Assembly: GCF_011064615.1 (NCBI RefSeq)
Contig: NZ_JAALJH010000043.1
Span: 1 to 64,000, forward strand
Direction: 5' to 3'
Length of the DNA: 64,000 nt
From: Aquisphaera insulae
GTDB lineage: Bacteria > Planctomycetota > Planctomycetia > Isosphaerales > Isosphaeraceae
How positions within the stretch are numbered: the stretch's first letter is position 1; every line of letters starts with the position of its first letter. The notes under the pieces are model-generated. The model did no database searches. It was not told where the DNA came from and saw only the letters and a program-made list of their open reading frames with translations. Of this stretch, positions 15,647-24,940 are shown in pieces. Both the position numbers and the translations under genes were made by a program.

Positions 15647-16858
15647 TCATTCACGGGCCGTCGACGGGGGGGGGATGAGAGCCGTCTCGGGGACAGGATC
15701 GCCGGTCCTCGTCGACGGGCCCGGCCTCGGTGCCTCCACGACGTCCAGGTCCAGGACCGGCAGGAGGACGACGCCACCGACCGGCGGTGTCGGCGACTTC
15801 TCCAGTCTGGTCGCGGACGTCCTGGACGTGGCCGAATCCTCTTGAACCGGCTGGGCGGGAGCCCGGCTCGCTCGTTTCCGGGGCTCGGGAATCGGCATGG
15901 ACTCGCGGACGTCGGTGGCGGTCTGCTGCGATTGCTCGGGCCGCGCAAGCTGCGCGAGGTTGACCCGCGTCGAGCCCCGCGGAGTCGGCTCGACGAAGAT
16001 GGCGGTGCTCTGCTGGGGCTCGAGCTTGTTCAGCTCCACCCCGGCGAGCAGGACATCCAGGAGGATTCGCTCGCGCTTCCACTCGAGCGTCATGTTGCTC
16101 GGGAGCGTGCAGGTCTCGACGGCCGGCGGGGGCGCGGAACGCGAGCCCCTGCGAGTGGGCCCGGTCGGGTACTTGTCGTATTTCTTGACCGTGGCCTGGG
16201 CGATCAGGGTCTTGCCGTCCTCGGCCAGGACCTTGAGCAACTGCACCTGCCGGGTCTGGTCGGAGACGATCATGATCCGAGTGTAGGGGAGCCCGCTGTC
16301 CCGCCTCGGCGGGAAGGTCAGGATCGTCGTGCCCGCCTGAGCCCCCGCCTGGACCTGGATCCTCGACACCTCTTCCTGGGAGATCACGTTCAACCCCATG
16401 GCATCGATGATCCAGTCAGGCTGGTACGTGATCGCGAGCGAGGTGGATGACCGGTCCTCATAGTTGCAGTAGTAGACCGACGGGTCGTTCTTGTTCTGGA
16501 ACCAGAACCAGAACTTCTCGTCGTTGGAGCCGATGTCGGCGATGTCGTGCAAGTGGTAGCCGATCTCGAGCTTGAAGTTGCGGGGGCGTTCCAGGGCGAG
16601 GCGCCCGTTGACCTGGGCCTCGGTCGGCTTCTCACCGGGAGGGCTGAGCGTCGCCGTGATCGACGGGGTGGCCTTGATGTTCTGGATCCGCGAGGCGTTC
16701 TCGTTGTGCTCGGCGACGAACTCGTCGAGATCGAACGTCGGCCGGACGAGCCGGACCGGCGGCCGGTTGTGGGCGATCGAGTTCACCTCGGCCGTGCGAC
16801 AGCCCGACGCTGCCAGGAGCAACCCGAGCGCCAGAAGTGTTCCCGCCACCAGCTTCAT
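15647..16858 (-). CDS. lipoprotein, possibly LolA-like fold
   Basis: About 403 residues with a type II signal peptide ending in lipobox 'LAASGC', so it is a lipid-anchored envelope protein. The middle (about 35-265) contains alternating beta-type strands such as 'RLALERPRNFKLEIGYHL', 'KFWFWFQNK' and 'GTTILTFPPRRD', which resemble LolA/LolB-like lipid-binding sheets; that resemblance is my inference from pattern, not a family match. The last 120 residues are Pro/Ser/Arg-rich and probably disordered. ATG 16858 puts the hydrophobic core right after a Lys; an ATG seven codons upstream is also possible. Function unknown. Confidence 0.65.
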   Translation of the reverse strand: MKLVAGTLLALGLLLAASGCRTAEVNSIAHNRPPVRLVRPTFDLDEFVAEHNENASRIQNIKATPSITATLSPPGEKPTEAQVNGRLALERPRNFKLEIGYHLHDIADIGSNDEKFWFWFQNKNDPSVYYCNYEDRSSTSLAITYQPDWIIDAMGLNVISQEEVSRIQVQAGAQAGTTILTFPPRRDSGLPYTRIMIVSDQTRQVQLLKVLAEDGKTLIAQATVKKYDKYPTGPTRRGSRSAPPPAVETCTLPSNMTLEWKRERILLDVLLAGVELNKLEPQQSTAIFVEPTPRGSTRVNLAQLARPEQSQQTATDVRESMPIPEPRKRASRAPAQPVQEDSATSRTSATRLEKSPTPPVGGVVLLPVLDLDVVEAPRPGPSTRTGDPVPETALIPPPSTARE

Positions 16859-17925
16859 GAATGGCCCCAGGGGAATCATACCACCCGCCGCGTCCATGCG
16901 TAGGGCGGCATGCTCCTGAACGATGCAGCATGCGAATGCCATCGGATCGAGATGACGCTCGACCTCGAGATGAACTCACGAAGGGATCGGCACCTTAGCC
17001 GAAGTCGCCGAGCACCACAAGCGCGATCTGCGGGGCACGGAATTCGTGGGTGAGACGACATCGGTCCGCCGCGTGATCGGTCGGCCTCGCTTCCTCTCAC
17101 TCGGTTCTTCGGCAAGGACCATCCCTCTTCTTCTCTGGTATCCGCCCCCGCCTCGATCTCAGGAACCACTTCCCGCATCGATACCGTATCCCTTCCTCGG
17201 CCCAGCACGATTGGGTCCGTTCGTCGCAAGGCGGTTGCCCCGGGATCGCTGTAAGGTGTTACAGAGATTCTGATTAGAATGCGTGAAACGGTTGGCTTCG
17301 TTCCCCGGTCACGAGTCGAAGTCTCCGTGCTTCAGCCGTCATTGGAGGCCGGAGCGTCGTCCTCAGGTCAGAGACCTCGCCCCCGCAGCTCACCTCAATC
17401 CTCCGCCTCCGCCCGGAGATTGCCCGATCGAACGGGCGCGCACCTTCTCCCGGATCCACTTCCTCGGGATTGTCGCACGACACGATGGTGGATCTTGCCA
17501 TTCCTTGAGCCACGTAGGCCCCCCGGGTGGCCGTGGTGGAACACCACGGGACCGGCTTGGCCCCGGAGAAAAGCCTGTCCAACCACTCGGCCTGCTCTCC
17601 GTGGTGTTCCACCACGGCCACCCGCTCCATCTGTCAAGCTCTCTGAGCCCCGAAGCCGGGCAGTTTGCGACAAGCCCACTTCCTCTATTCTAGAGAGTGC
17701 GCCATGTTTCGCGATTTCCGTTCATCGCCGACGGGATTTCGCAGAGATTGTCTCCGCGGAAATCGGCGCAAACCGGATCTTCGATCCTCCCGGCCGAACC
17801 CGAGTCAGTTTCGAGGCGATCGGCCGTGCCGAGGTCGAGAAAGAGGTCCGGCGATCGACAACCTGCGGGGTCAACATGGATATGGCCCGTATCTCTCACC
17901 GCTCATGTTCCAGAGACAGTAGACC
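16859..17925. other. gene-poor region, about 1.07 kb
   Basis: I see no supportable gene here. The open frames are Arg/Pro/Ser-rich, lack ribosome sites and match no family. The only structured feature is a perfect 25-bp inverted repeat, annotated separately. This is the longest stretch without genes in the window. Confidence 0.55.
17525..17623. repeat. perfect 25-bp inverted repeat, each arm itself palindromic
   Basis: The arm at 17525-17549 and its exact reverse complement at 17599-17623 flank a 49-bp centre. Each arm contains CCGTGGTG-GAA-CACCACGG (8-bp stem, 3-base loop), so the element can form one long cruciform or two small hairpins. The architecture resembles REP/BIME-type intergenic elements or a very small MITE. 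No target-site duplication or transposase is visible. Confidence 0.7.
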
Positions 17926-18267
17926 ATGGCAAAATACCTCATTTCATTTCCGAGTGCTGCAATGAAGGTATCCGCCGACGAGTGGGAGGCGGTGGGTCGA
18001 GACGCGCATGCCGTGATCCGGCAGGCGAAGGAAGCGGGCGTCTATGTTTTCGGCGGAGGTATCGACGAGGCCGTACCGCCCGTCCTCGTCTCGGCCGACG
18101 GCTCGGTCGCTCAGGGAGGCTACCCGTGGGCCCCTCCGCTCAATGGTGGATTCACGGTGCTGGAGCTGCCTTCAAGTCAGGAGGCCATCGCATGGGCCGC
18201 ACGCATTGCCAGGGCGTGTCGCTGTGATCAGGAGCTTCGCGTCTTCGGCTTCGATCCGGAGTCGTGA
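17926..18267 (+). CDS. YCII-related (DGPF/YciI family) protein
   Basis: A 113-residue protein with the YCII-like ferredoxin fold: N-terminal 'MAKYLISFPSAAM', central 'VYVFGGGIDE', 'GGFTVLELPSSQEAIAWAAR' and C-terminal 'ELRVFGFDPES'. Members are often annotated as YciI-like or DGPF proteins; many are tied to ECF sigma-factor groups, and their biochemical role is mostly unknown. The gene is isolated downstream of the gene-poor region and followed at a distance by a good terminator. Confidence 0.72.
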   Translation: MAKYLISFPSAAMKVSADEWEAVGRDAHAVIRQAKEAGVYVFGGGIDEAVPPVLVSADGSVAQGGYPWAPPLNGGFTVLELPSSQEAIAWAARIARACRCDQELRVFGFDPES

Positions 18268-18396
18268 GGTCGGAGAGTTAGCCCGCCCGACGTTCAGGGT
18301 CGACGGCCTCTGAAAAGCGGCTCATCCGGCGGAAGCGTGCGCGGGCTTCAAGACGCGGCCAAATCCGGCTCTCCCCCTTAATGAGGCGGAGTCGGA

Positions 18397-18472
18397 GGGG
18401 GTGAATGATCCGGGCCACGGCGATCGAATTCACCCCCCTGAATCTCCCCTTGGTATCGGGGGAGCGTTTTTT
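18397..18472 (+). terminator. inverted repeat plus intrinsic terminator after the YCII gene
   Basis: CTCCCC (18444-18449) and GGGGAG (18459-18464) form a stem with a 9-base loop, followed two bases later by TTTTTT (18467-18472): a standard rho-independent terminator on the plus strand. Just upstream GGGGGTGAAT (18397-18406) pairs perfectly with ATTCACCCCC (18428-18437). The element lies 130-205 bp after the YCII stop, in the 325-bp gap before the convergent aminotransferase gene. Confidence 0.6.
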
Positions 18473-18592
18473 CCTCGGTCCGCCATTGCAAGCGAGCCCG
18501 AGACGGCCTCGGGACTCGTAAGGACCACCTGTCGTTCACGGTCCTGCCGTCGTAAGGGGGGCGGACACCCGCGAATGGTGGGCGATCGACGC

Positions 18593-19786
18593 TCAGCCCG
18601 CGAGGAATCCCTCCAGGGCGTCGAAACCGCGCTCGATCGTCTCCAGGTCGGTCGCGAACGACATCCTGACGTATCCCTCGGCGCCGAAGGCCGAGCCCAT
18701 CACCAGGGCGACGCGGGCGGTGTTGAGGGCGGCCATGCAGAACGACGTCGAGTCGGAGACGGTGATGCCGCTCAGGCTCCGCCCGAAGTGGCGAGAGACG
18801 TTCATGAAGGCGTAGAAGGCCCCGCCCGGCGGGGCACAGGTGACGTCGGGCAGCCGGGCGACCCGCTCCATCACGTAGTCGCGACGGCGGGCGAACTGGG
18901 CCTTCATCTCGGTGACCGAGTCCTGGGGGCCGACGATCGCCTCGAGCGCGGCCCACTGGCTGACGGAGCAGGGGTTGCTGGTCTCCTGGCTCTGGAGGTC
19001 GGCCATGAACTTCGAGACGGCCGGCGGGGCGACGCTCCAGCCGATCCGCCAGCCGGTCATTGCGTACGTCTTGCTCACGCCGGAAATCGTGATCGTCCGA
19101 CCGGCGAGCTCGGGCCGGAGCGAGGCGAAGCACGTCGATCGGGCGTCGCCGTAGGTTAGTTGCTCGTAGATCTCGTCGGAGAGGACGCCGACCTCGGTCT
19201 CGAGGACCGCGTCAGCCAGGTCCTCGAGCTCCTCCCGCGTGTACACGACGCCGGTGGGGTTGGACGGGCTGTTGATCATCAGCAACCGCGTCCGCGGCGT
19301 CACGGCGGCGAGGAAATCCTCCGGCCGGAGCTTGAACCCGGACTCCTCCGTCGTTTCGAGGACGATCGGCGAGGCGCCCGTGAGCTTGACCAGGTCCGAA
19401 TAGCTCACCCAGTAGGGGGCCGGGATGATCACCTCGTCGCCGGGCCCGCAGACCGCCATCAACGCGTTGTGGATCGAATGCTTGGCCCCATTGGAGACCA
19501 CGACCTGCCCCGGCTCGGTCGCCAGCTTCTCCTTCCGGGTGTAGTGCTCGGCGACGGCCTGGCGGAGCTCCGGGATGCCGGCGGGGGGCGTGTAATGCGT
19601 CTTGCCGGCGCGAATCGCCCGGATCGCCGCCTCCTGGATGTTGGCGGGCGTGTCGAAGTCGGGCTCCCCCAGGGCGAAGTCCAGGATCTCGAGCCCCTGG
19701 GCCTTCAGCCGCTTCGCCTCCGCGCCCATGGCGAGCGTCGCCGAAGGTTCGATCAGTCCCGCCCGTTCCGCCAACGACAATGACAT
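18593..19786 (-). CDS. class I/II PLP-dependent aminotransferase (aspartate aminotransferase-like)
   Basis: A 397-residue fold-type I enzyme. Visible motifs: 'GEPDFDTPANIQEAA' near the N-terminus, 'NSPSNPTGVVY' with the substrate-binding Asn, 'LSDEIYEQLTYG' with the Asp and Tyr that contact PLP, Schiff-base Lys in 'SGVSKTYAMTGWRIGW', and the C-terminal Arg in 'GYVRMSFATD'. This is the signature of subgroup I-gamma aspartate (or aspartate/prephenate) aminotransferases, which transfer amino groups between aspartate and 2-oxoglutarate in the cytosol. ATG 19786 follows a GAAGG ribosome site. The exact substrate is not resolved. Confidence 0.87.
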   Translation of the reverse strand: MSLSLAERAGLIEPSATLAMGAEAKRLKAQGLEILDFALGEPDFDTPANIQEAAIRAIRAGKTHYTPPAGIPELRQAVAEHYTRKEKLATEPGQVVVSNGAKHSIHNALMAVCGPGDEVIIPAPYWVSYSDLVKLTGASPIVLETTEESGFKLRPEDFLAAVTPRTRLLMINSPSNPTGVVYTREELEDLADAVLETEVGVLSDEIYEQLTYGDARSTCFASLRPELAGRTITISGVSKTYAMTGWRIGWSVAPPAVSKFMADLQSQETSNPCSVSQWAALEAIVGPQDSVTEMKAQFARRRDYVMERVARLPDVTCAPPGGAFYAFMNVSRHFGRSLSGITVSDSTSFCMAALNTARVALVMGSAFGAEGYVRMSFATDLETIERGFDALEGFLAG

Positions 19787-20003
19787 CGTCTGCACCCTTC
19801 CCTCGAAGTCGATCCGCTGCAATCTGAAGAACCCGACCATCTGGATCCGGGTCGCCACCCCCGCCTCAGACGCCCGCGACCTCACGCAGGTTCTCGGCGA
19901 ACCGGAGCCGGGCCATGGCCTGACTGGAGAATCTCCCGAAGACCTTCTTGCTCGAGGATCGCTCTTCCTATTTCCGGCATCTTCCCCATCTTACGACCGG
20001 GAT

Positions 20004-20032
20004 TTGCACGGACTGGTCTCACGTGGTAAATT
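20004..20032 (+). promoter_or_regulatory. possible promoter of the FabF-like gene
   Basis: TTGCAC (20004-20009) and TAAATT (20027-20032) are 17 bp apart in an AT-richer patch of the 392-bp divergent region 19787-20178, giving a leader of roughly 140 nt. No other feature is recognised in that region. Confidence 0.4.
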
Positions 20033-20178
20033 ATGCTGTCAAGGTAAGGATTGACGGCGGCTCGTGAGAGCGAACTCGCGGGTACGAGTGTAACGCCAAT
20101 GAAAAGGAAAACAAAGGATCACGGATCGGTAATCCCACACGGCATTCATGGTGATCGCAACGAGGGTGGGAGAGGAAC

Positions 20179-21459
20179 ATGCACCGCGTCGTCGTGACGG
20201 GCATCGGGATCGTGGCTCCCAACGGTGTTGGCCGCCAGGAATTCTGCGAGGCGATCCTGGAAGGCCGCTCGGGTGTTGGCTACATCGAGAGCTTTGACAC
20301 CACGGGCCTGCCGATCAAGATCGCCGGAGAGGTGCGCCATTTCGACGTCTCGAAGTTCCTCAAGGACCATCGCAAGAACGCGAAGCTGATGACCCGGGCG
20401 GTCCGGTTCGCCGTCGGGGCGGCGGCGCTGGCGGTGGAGGATGGCGGGCTCGATACCGAGCACCTGGATCCCTCGCGATTCGGCGTCTGCATGGGGACCG
20501 GGATCACCCCGGTCGACATCCAGGAGCTCGTGCCGTCGATCGTGCAGGGGCTCGGGGCCGACGGCTCCTTCGACATGGCGAAATTCGCCCAGGCTCGCTC
20601 GGAGAGCATCTTCCCGCTCTGGCTCCTTCAGCATCTGCCAAACATGGCGGCGTCACACATCTCGATCCTGCACCAGGCCATGGGGCCCAACAACACGATC
20701 GTCACGGCGTGCGCGGCGGGGACTCAGGCGGTGGGGGACGCGTTCCGGCTGATTTCTCGCGGCGACGCGGACGTGATGCTGGCCGGCGGCTGCGATAGCC
20801 GCCTGGACCCTCAGCTCCTGGTGGCCTACTCGGCGATGAAGGCCGTGAGCTCGTCGCTCCGGCCCCCGGCCGAGGTCTCCCGGCCGTTCGACGCCGATCG
20901 GGACGGGTTCGTGCTCGGCGAGGGGGCGGCCGTCCTGGTGCTGGAGGACTACGAGCGAGCCCGTCGCCGCGGTGCCAGGATCTATGCCGAGGTCACGGGC
21001 TACGGCTCCTCGTTCGACGCCTATGGGATCACCCGGCCGGAGCCCGAAGGCAAGGGTGCGGCCCTCTCCATGATCGCGGCGCTCCGCGAGGCGCGGCTGG
21101 ACCCGGATGACGTGGACTACATCAATGCCCACGGCACGAGCACCCGGCTGAACGACCAGATGGAGACGGTCGCCGTCAAGCGCGTCTTCGGGTATCGTGC
21201 CGGCTCGATCCCGATGAGCTCGCAGAAGTCGATGATCGGGCATCTGATCGGGGCCTCGGGCGCGGTCGAGGCGGCCGCCACGGCGCTCTCCCTGGAGCGC
21301 GGGGTCGTCCCTCCTACGATCAATCTCGCGAATCCCGATCCCGACTGCGACCTGGATTACGTCCCCAACACCGCCCGAGAGATCCCCCTCCGCACCGCGA
21401 TCTCCAACAGCTTCGGCTTCGGCGGCCAGAACGCATCGCTCGTGCTCACGCGGGTCTGA
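20179..21459 (+). CDS. beta-ketoacyl-ACP synthase II-like (FabF/KASII family)
   Basis: A 426-residue thiolase-fold condensing enzyme with a complete Cys-His-His triad: Cys178 in 'IVTACAAGTQ', His318 in 'NAHGTST' and His355 in 'MIGHLIGASG'. The C-terminal 'SNSFGFGGQNASLVLTRV' is typical of the family. It would extend acyl-ACP with malonyl-ACP in fatty-acid or related lipid synthesis. No acyl carrier protein or other fab gene is adjacent, so it may serve a specialised lipid or polyketide rather than be the housekeeping FabF. GAGAGG precedes the ATG. Confidence 0.88.
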   Translation: MHRVVVTGIGIVAPNGVGRQEFCEAILEGRSGVGYIESFDTTGLPIKIAGEVRHFDVSKFLKDHRKNAKLMTRAVRFAVGAAALAVEDGGLDTEHLDPSRFGVCMGTGITPVDIQELVPSIVQGLGADGSFDMAKFAQARSESIFPLWLLQHLPNMAASHISILHQAMGPNNTIVTACAAGTQAVGDAFRLISRGDADVMLAGGCDSRLDPQLLVAYSAMKAVSSSLRPPAEVSRPFDADRDGFVLGEGAAVLVLEDYERARRRGARIYAEVTGYGSSFDAYGITRPEPEGKGAALSMIAALREARLDPDDVDYINAHGTSTRLNDQMETVAVKRVFGYRAGSIPMSSQKSMIGHLIGASGAVEAAATALSLERGVVPPTINLANPDPDCDLDYVPNTAREIPLRTAISNSFGFGGQNASLVLTRV

Positions 21460-21593
21460 CCGAGCGGCGGTTCTTCGGCATGCCTTGCTTTTGACAGTGC
21501 CTCATCCGCGCCTTAGGTTTGCTTGGAGGCTGCTCCGGGGCGAATGCCCGGCGCTCGCCACGGTACCGAGTCACCGGCGCGGAGAGTCGCAAC

Positions 21594-22388
21594 GTGAAAC
21601 GTGGAACCGCAGGCTCGGAACCTGACGCCGACCGCGTCGTCCGGCTGGAGAATGGATTGCGCGGCGTCTTCCAGGACAGGCCGTCGTCACGGCGGGCCTT
21701 CCTCGAGACGCCGAGCACGATGCGTCCCCTGGCCGTCGCCGCCGGAACCAGCGAGACGGGGTCTCCGCCCGGGGCCGCGGCCGAGATCGCCGGGCTCCCC
21801 GAGGCCCAGGGGCCATCCCCCTCGCATCCGGCCCGGCGGGCGGAAGCCCCGGTCGTGAGCGAGAGGGCGAATCGCGACGCGGATCGACCGGCGAGCTCGC
21901 CCGCCGGGTCCCTGTACTCATCGCCAGTCGCGGCCGTGCCCGAGCCGGCGCGACCACGGTCGCTGCGCGGTGGCGAGACCCCCCGTCGTGCGGGACAGGA
22001 GCGGCGGGTCTCCCACCGGCATGTGGTGCGGAGCGTGCGGGTTCGACTTCAATGGAGCGACGAGGGCGGCTCGATCTCCCTCACTCCCGGGAACCCCCTC
22101 GTCGAACATCCCGCCGAGATCGTGGACATCAGCCAGTCGGGAATCTGCGTCCTCTGCGGCCACGTCCCGCCGGGCAACCGCGAGATCTGGATCTCGGCCC
22201 CGGGAGCCGAGGTGGAGCACTGGAGCCGGGTCGTGCTCAGGTCCCTCTCGGAGCCCGAGCTCGGGCGGTTCTGCCTGCGGCTGGCCTTCGCGGAGACCTG
22301 CCCGTATGAGCTGTTCAAGCTCGCCGTGCTCGAGCCATTCCGGCTGACGGCGATCGCGATGAAGGAGGCGGGGCCCGGCGCATCGTGA
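21594..22388 (+). CDS. PilZ-like domain protein with disordered N-terminus
   Basis: About 264 residues. The first 130 are low-complexity (Pro, Ala, Arg, Ser). Residues about 135-250 look like a PilZ beta-barrel: 'RRVSHRHVVRSVRVRLQW', then 'PAEIVDISQSGICVLCGHVP', matching the RxxxR and D/NxSxxG signature for cyclic-di-GMP binding in degenerate form. The GTG at 21594 is chosen because GGAGAG precedes it by seven bases. A second PilZ-like gene follows 27 bp downstream, so the pair is probably an operon. Cyclic-di-GMP binding is inference. Confidence 0.6.
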   Translation: MKRGTAGSEPDADRVVRLENGLRGVFQDRPSSRRAFLETPSTMRPLAVAAGTSETGSPPGAAAEIAGLPEAQGPSPSHPARRAEAPVVSERANRDADRPASSPAGSLYSSPVAAVPEPARPRSLRGGETPRRAGQERRVSHRHVVRSVRVRLQWSDEGGSISLTPGNPLVEHPAEIVDISQSGICVLCGHVPPGNREIWISAPGAEVEHWSRVVLRSLSEPELGRFCLRLAFAETCPYELFKLAVLEPFRLTAIAMKEAGPGAS

Positions 22389-22415
22389 CCGATGCGCCCC
22401 TCAGGGGAGAGTGAC

Positions 22416-22862
22416 ATGAGTCGAAGCGGCTCGGTGCCCGATCGCTCCGGATCCCGGAGGCGCGATCACGCCTCGGGGAGGGACCGCCGGAACGTCTGCC
22501 GCTATCGGGCCCGTCATACGGCCGGGATCCTTGCATGGACCGAAGCCGAACAGTCATTCTCGATCCCGGCGCGAATCGAGGACGTCTCGATGAACGGCTG
22601 CCGCCTGAAGATCCGTCGCCGGAGGCTGCCGAGGCCCGACGGCCCGGTGATCCTCAGGGTCCAATCCAGGGGGCACGACGACTCGATCCCCGGGGTCCTC
22701 CTCGCCGCCGACAAGGCGTTCCTCGGCCCGCGGACGTGCCGCATCCGGTTCATCCAGTCGCTCTGCTTCAACACGTTCAAGCTGCTGGTGAATGGCCCCG
22801 ACTACCTGGGCGAGCCCCGCCCCGACCGCCCGGAGCACGAGACCGATACCCTCTGGAGATAG
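22416..22862 (+). CDS. second PilZ-like domain protein
   Basis: About 148 residues. 'GRDRRNVCRYRARHTAGIL' provides an RR-x-x-x-R-type N-terminal element and 'PARIEDVSMNGCRLKIRRRR' supplies the D-x-S-x-x-G loop of PilZ domains; a beta-rich C-terminal half follows ('CRIRFIQSLCFNTFKLLVNG'). It closely parallels the upstream protein, in which the C-terminal end also has a 'FKL' helix, which suggests tandem duplication. The ATG at 22416 follows GGGGAG. The output is unknown. Confidence 0.6.
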   Translation: MSRSGSVPDRSGSRRRDHASGRDRRNVCRYRARHTAGILAWTEAEQSFSIPARIEDVSMNGCRLKIRRRRLPRPDGPVILRVQSRGHDDSIPGVLLAADKAFLGPRTCRIRFIQSLCFNTFKLLVNGPDYLGEPRPDRPEHETDTLWR

Positions 22863-22896
22863 CCCGGCCGGGACCCCGTTGCCGGCGTGCCGGCCG

Positions 22897-23526
22897 TCAT
22901 TCCGGGCGAAAGAAGGGATCTCCGACCGCTCCGAAGTTCCGATCCCGGAATTTCACCGGCGATTCGAACGGCGGCGGCCCGGCCCGCGCCGCGGCGTCCG
23001 CCACTCGGGCCGCCTCCTCCGGGAATCCGTTGTGGCCGAATCGCCCGATCGTGGACTCCGCCATGTGGTTTTCCACGGCCAGGACGGAGTAGTTCACCCC
23101 GTCCGCGTACAGGTATGCGAGCGTCCGCTGGAAACGATCGGGGTGACTTGCCCGGGCCATCTCGAGTCGTTTCGCCCCGAGGAGATGCCGCCTGGCGAAG
23201 TCCAGCGAGTCCCGCCCGTAGGGCTGGTCGCCGACTCCCGGCCGGCTGCGATGATGAATCTCCGGCGCGTCGATACCGAGGATCCGGACGGTCTCCCTGG
23301 CCTCGCCCGGCCAGTCAATCCGGATGGTATCGCCGTCGTCGACCCAGACCCGGGCGGGATCCACGACCACCCGGACATGGGCCGGCCGCGAGGCTGCTGC
23401 GATTCGCTCCCGCAGCCGGCGATCCGGGGCGAGCGATCGCGTCGACGGGCAGGAGCGGAGGACGGCCGCGATGAGGGCCGCGAAGACCAGCCAGACCAGA
23501 ACCCGGCGCACCCATCGTTGGATCAT
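22897..23526 (-). CDS. membrane-anchored thermonuclease (SNase)-like protein
   Basis: A 209-residue protein with one N-terminal membrane helix (about 7-24) and a staphylococcal-nuclease OB-fold domain: 'VWVDDGDTIRIDW', 'RILGIDAPEIHH', 'YGRDSLDFARRHL' and 'QRTLAYLYADGVNYS'. SNase members cleave DNA/RNA using Ca2+, with Arg and Glu/Asp catalytic residues; the Asp in 'DGDT' and 'GIDAPE' are kept, but I did not confirm every catalytic residue. It would face the periplasm. It lies 45 bp after an FG-GAP gene on the same strand. Confidence 0.78.
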   Translation of the reverse strand: MIQRWVRRVLVWLVFAALIAAVLRSCPSTRSLAPDRRLRERIAAASRPAHVRVVVDPARVWVDDGDTIRIDWPGEARETVRILGIDAPEIHHRSRPGVGDQPYGRDSLDFARRHLLGAKRLEMARASHPDRFQRTLAYLYADGVNYSVLAVENHMAESTIGRFGHNGFPEEAARVADAAARAGPPPFESPVKFRDRNFGAVGDPFFRPE

Positions 23527-23571
23527 GCTGGCCCCGCGATCGCGTCGCCCGACCGGTCGTTGTCGACCCGC

Positions 23572-24810
23572 TCAGGGCGCGGTCCGCTTGATCTGCTCGA
23601 ACAGGTACGTCCCCTTCTTGTTCGAGACCACGATGTCCAGGGTGCCGTCGCCGTTGAAATCCTCGACGACGAACTGGGTCCCGATCCCGCTCTGATCGTC
23701 GATCTCGCGGGGGGTGAACGCGACGGGCCCGTCACCCTTCCGGCTCGCCTCGAACCAGTAGAGCCGCGCGGGCTTGTCGGAGCCCGGCTCGTTCTTGCCG
23801 TGCGACCAGAACCGCTTGCCGGTCACGAGGTCGTCGAGGCCGTCGCCGTTGATGTCGGCGGCGATCAGGGCGTGCGTCTCCGAGACGAGGTCGGGGAAGA
23901 GGTCGTGCTTCTCGAAGGCCGAGCTCGCCGCGTCGCCCTGTTCGAACCACCAGATGCCATACTGGTGCGCCGAGCTCGCGATCGCGTCCGGCTTGCCGTC
24001 CCGGTTGACGTCGTAGGCCAGGATGTTCGACACGGCGTCGCCGAACTTCCCGGGGTGGAACGGCCAGGCCGCGGTCGCCGACCTGCCCGAGGCGGGCTGC
24101 TCCCACCAGCCGTCGGTGCAGATCACGTCCTTCCGGCCGTCGCCGTTGAGGTCCCCCGCGCCGAGCCCGTGCGAGAACCGGAAGGTCCCCGGCATGGGCT
24201 TGCCCGGCGAGCTCGGCTCGCTGATCGGGTGCATCGGCCAGGGCCTCGTCGGATCCGTCCCGGGGGCGAACCAGGCCATCTGCCCCTCGTTGTCCTTCCC
24301 CTTCGGCTGCCACCCCATGATCAGCACGCGGCGCCCGTCCTTGAACAGGTCCGTGTAGAGCGGCGTCTCGTTGCAGGCGCTGTGCCAGATCTCATGTTCG
24401 GGCCAGTGGCCGGGCTGGCCGCGCGGATTCTCGTACCAGTAGGCCGCGTCGCCGGGGAAACCGACCACGACCTCGTCGACCCAGCCGTCGCCGTTGATGT
24501 CGTCGGCCCAGCAGGTCATGCACTTGCTGTAGCTGTGCAGGCCGTCGCCGAATTCTCCGGGCTGGCGGATGTCGTGGCGAGTCCACGAGGGGGCCTCGTA
24601 CCAGCAGTCACCGACGAGGATGTCGGCCTTCCCGTCGTGATTCACGTCGCCGACGCTCACGCCCTCGGACCGGAACCTCGCCTCGATCACGGTCTTCTTC
24701 CAGGTCACGGACGGGGCGGGATCGCCTCCGTTCGCGACCGCGACGGGCCGTCCAGCCGCCGGGCCGCAGACGACGAACGAGACCCACGCGGCCAGGGTGA
24801 TCATCCCCAT
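23572..24810 (-). CDS. secreted FG-GAP/VCBS repeat protein
   Basis: About 412 residues with a signal peptide (residues 1-22). At least six Asp-rich calcium-type loops recur: 'DVNHDGKADI', 'DINGDGWVDE', 'DLNGDGRKDV', 'DVNRDGKPDA', 'DINGDGLDDL' and 'DFNGDGTLDI', with spacing of about 50-65 residues. This is a seven-bladed beta-propeller of the integrin-alpha/VCBS type, common in planctomycete exported proteins and usually involved in binding. Two nearby Cys in 'KCMTCW' may form a disulfide. ATG 24810 follows AGGAGG by seven bases; an upstream ATG at 24855 has no such site. Confidence 0.8.
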   Translation of the reverse strand: MGMITLAAWVSFVVCGPAAGRPVAVANGGDPAPSVTWKKTVIEARFRSEGVSVGDVNHDGKADILVGDCWYEAPSWTRHDIRQPGEFGDGLHSYSKCMTCWADDINGDGWVDEVVVGFPGDAAYWYENPRGQPGHWPEHEIWHSACNETPLYTDLFKDGRRVLIMGWQPKGKDNEGQMAWFAPGTDPTRPWPMHPISEPSSPGKPMPGTFRFSHGLGAGDLNGDGRKDVICTDGWWEQPASGRSATAAWPFHPGKFGDAVSNILAYDVNRDGKPDAIASSAHQYGIWWFEQGDAASSAFEKHDLFPDLVSETHALIAADINGDGLDDLVTGKRFWSHGKNEPGSDKPARLYWFEASRKGDGPVAFTPREIDDQSGIGTQFVVEDFNGDGTLDIVVSNKKGTYLFEQIKRTAP

Positions 24811-24940
24811 CGAAATCCCTCCTCTCGACCAGTCCACCCGCATCAGGTGCGACACGTCGAGATTACGACGGGCGGTCGCGGAAAGCCAGCGAGACGTGGC
24901 CGCGACGGGGACGAGAATCGAGGGGCTCTCCGGCCGCCAT

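Noticed and set aside
16859..17925. Candidate small genes in the gene-poor kilobase
   Set aside because: All are Arg/Pro/Ser-rich, lack ribosome sites and family matches.
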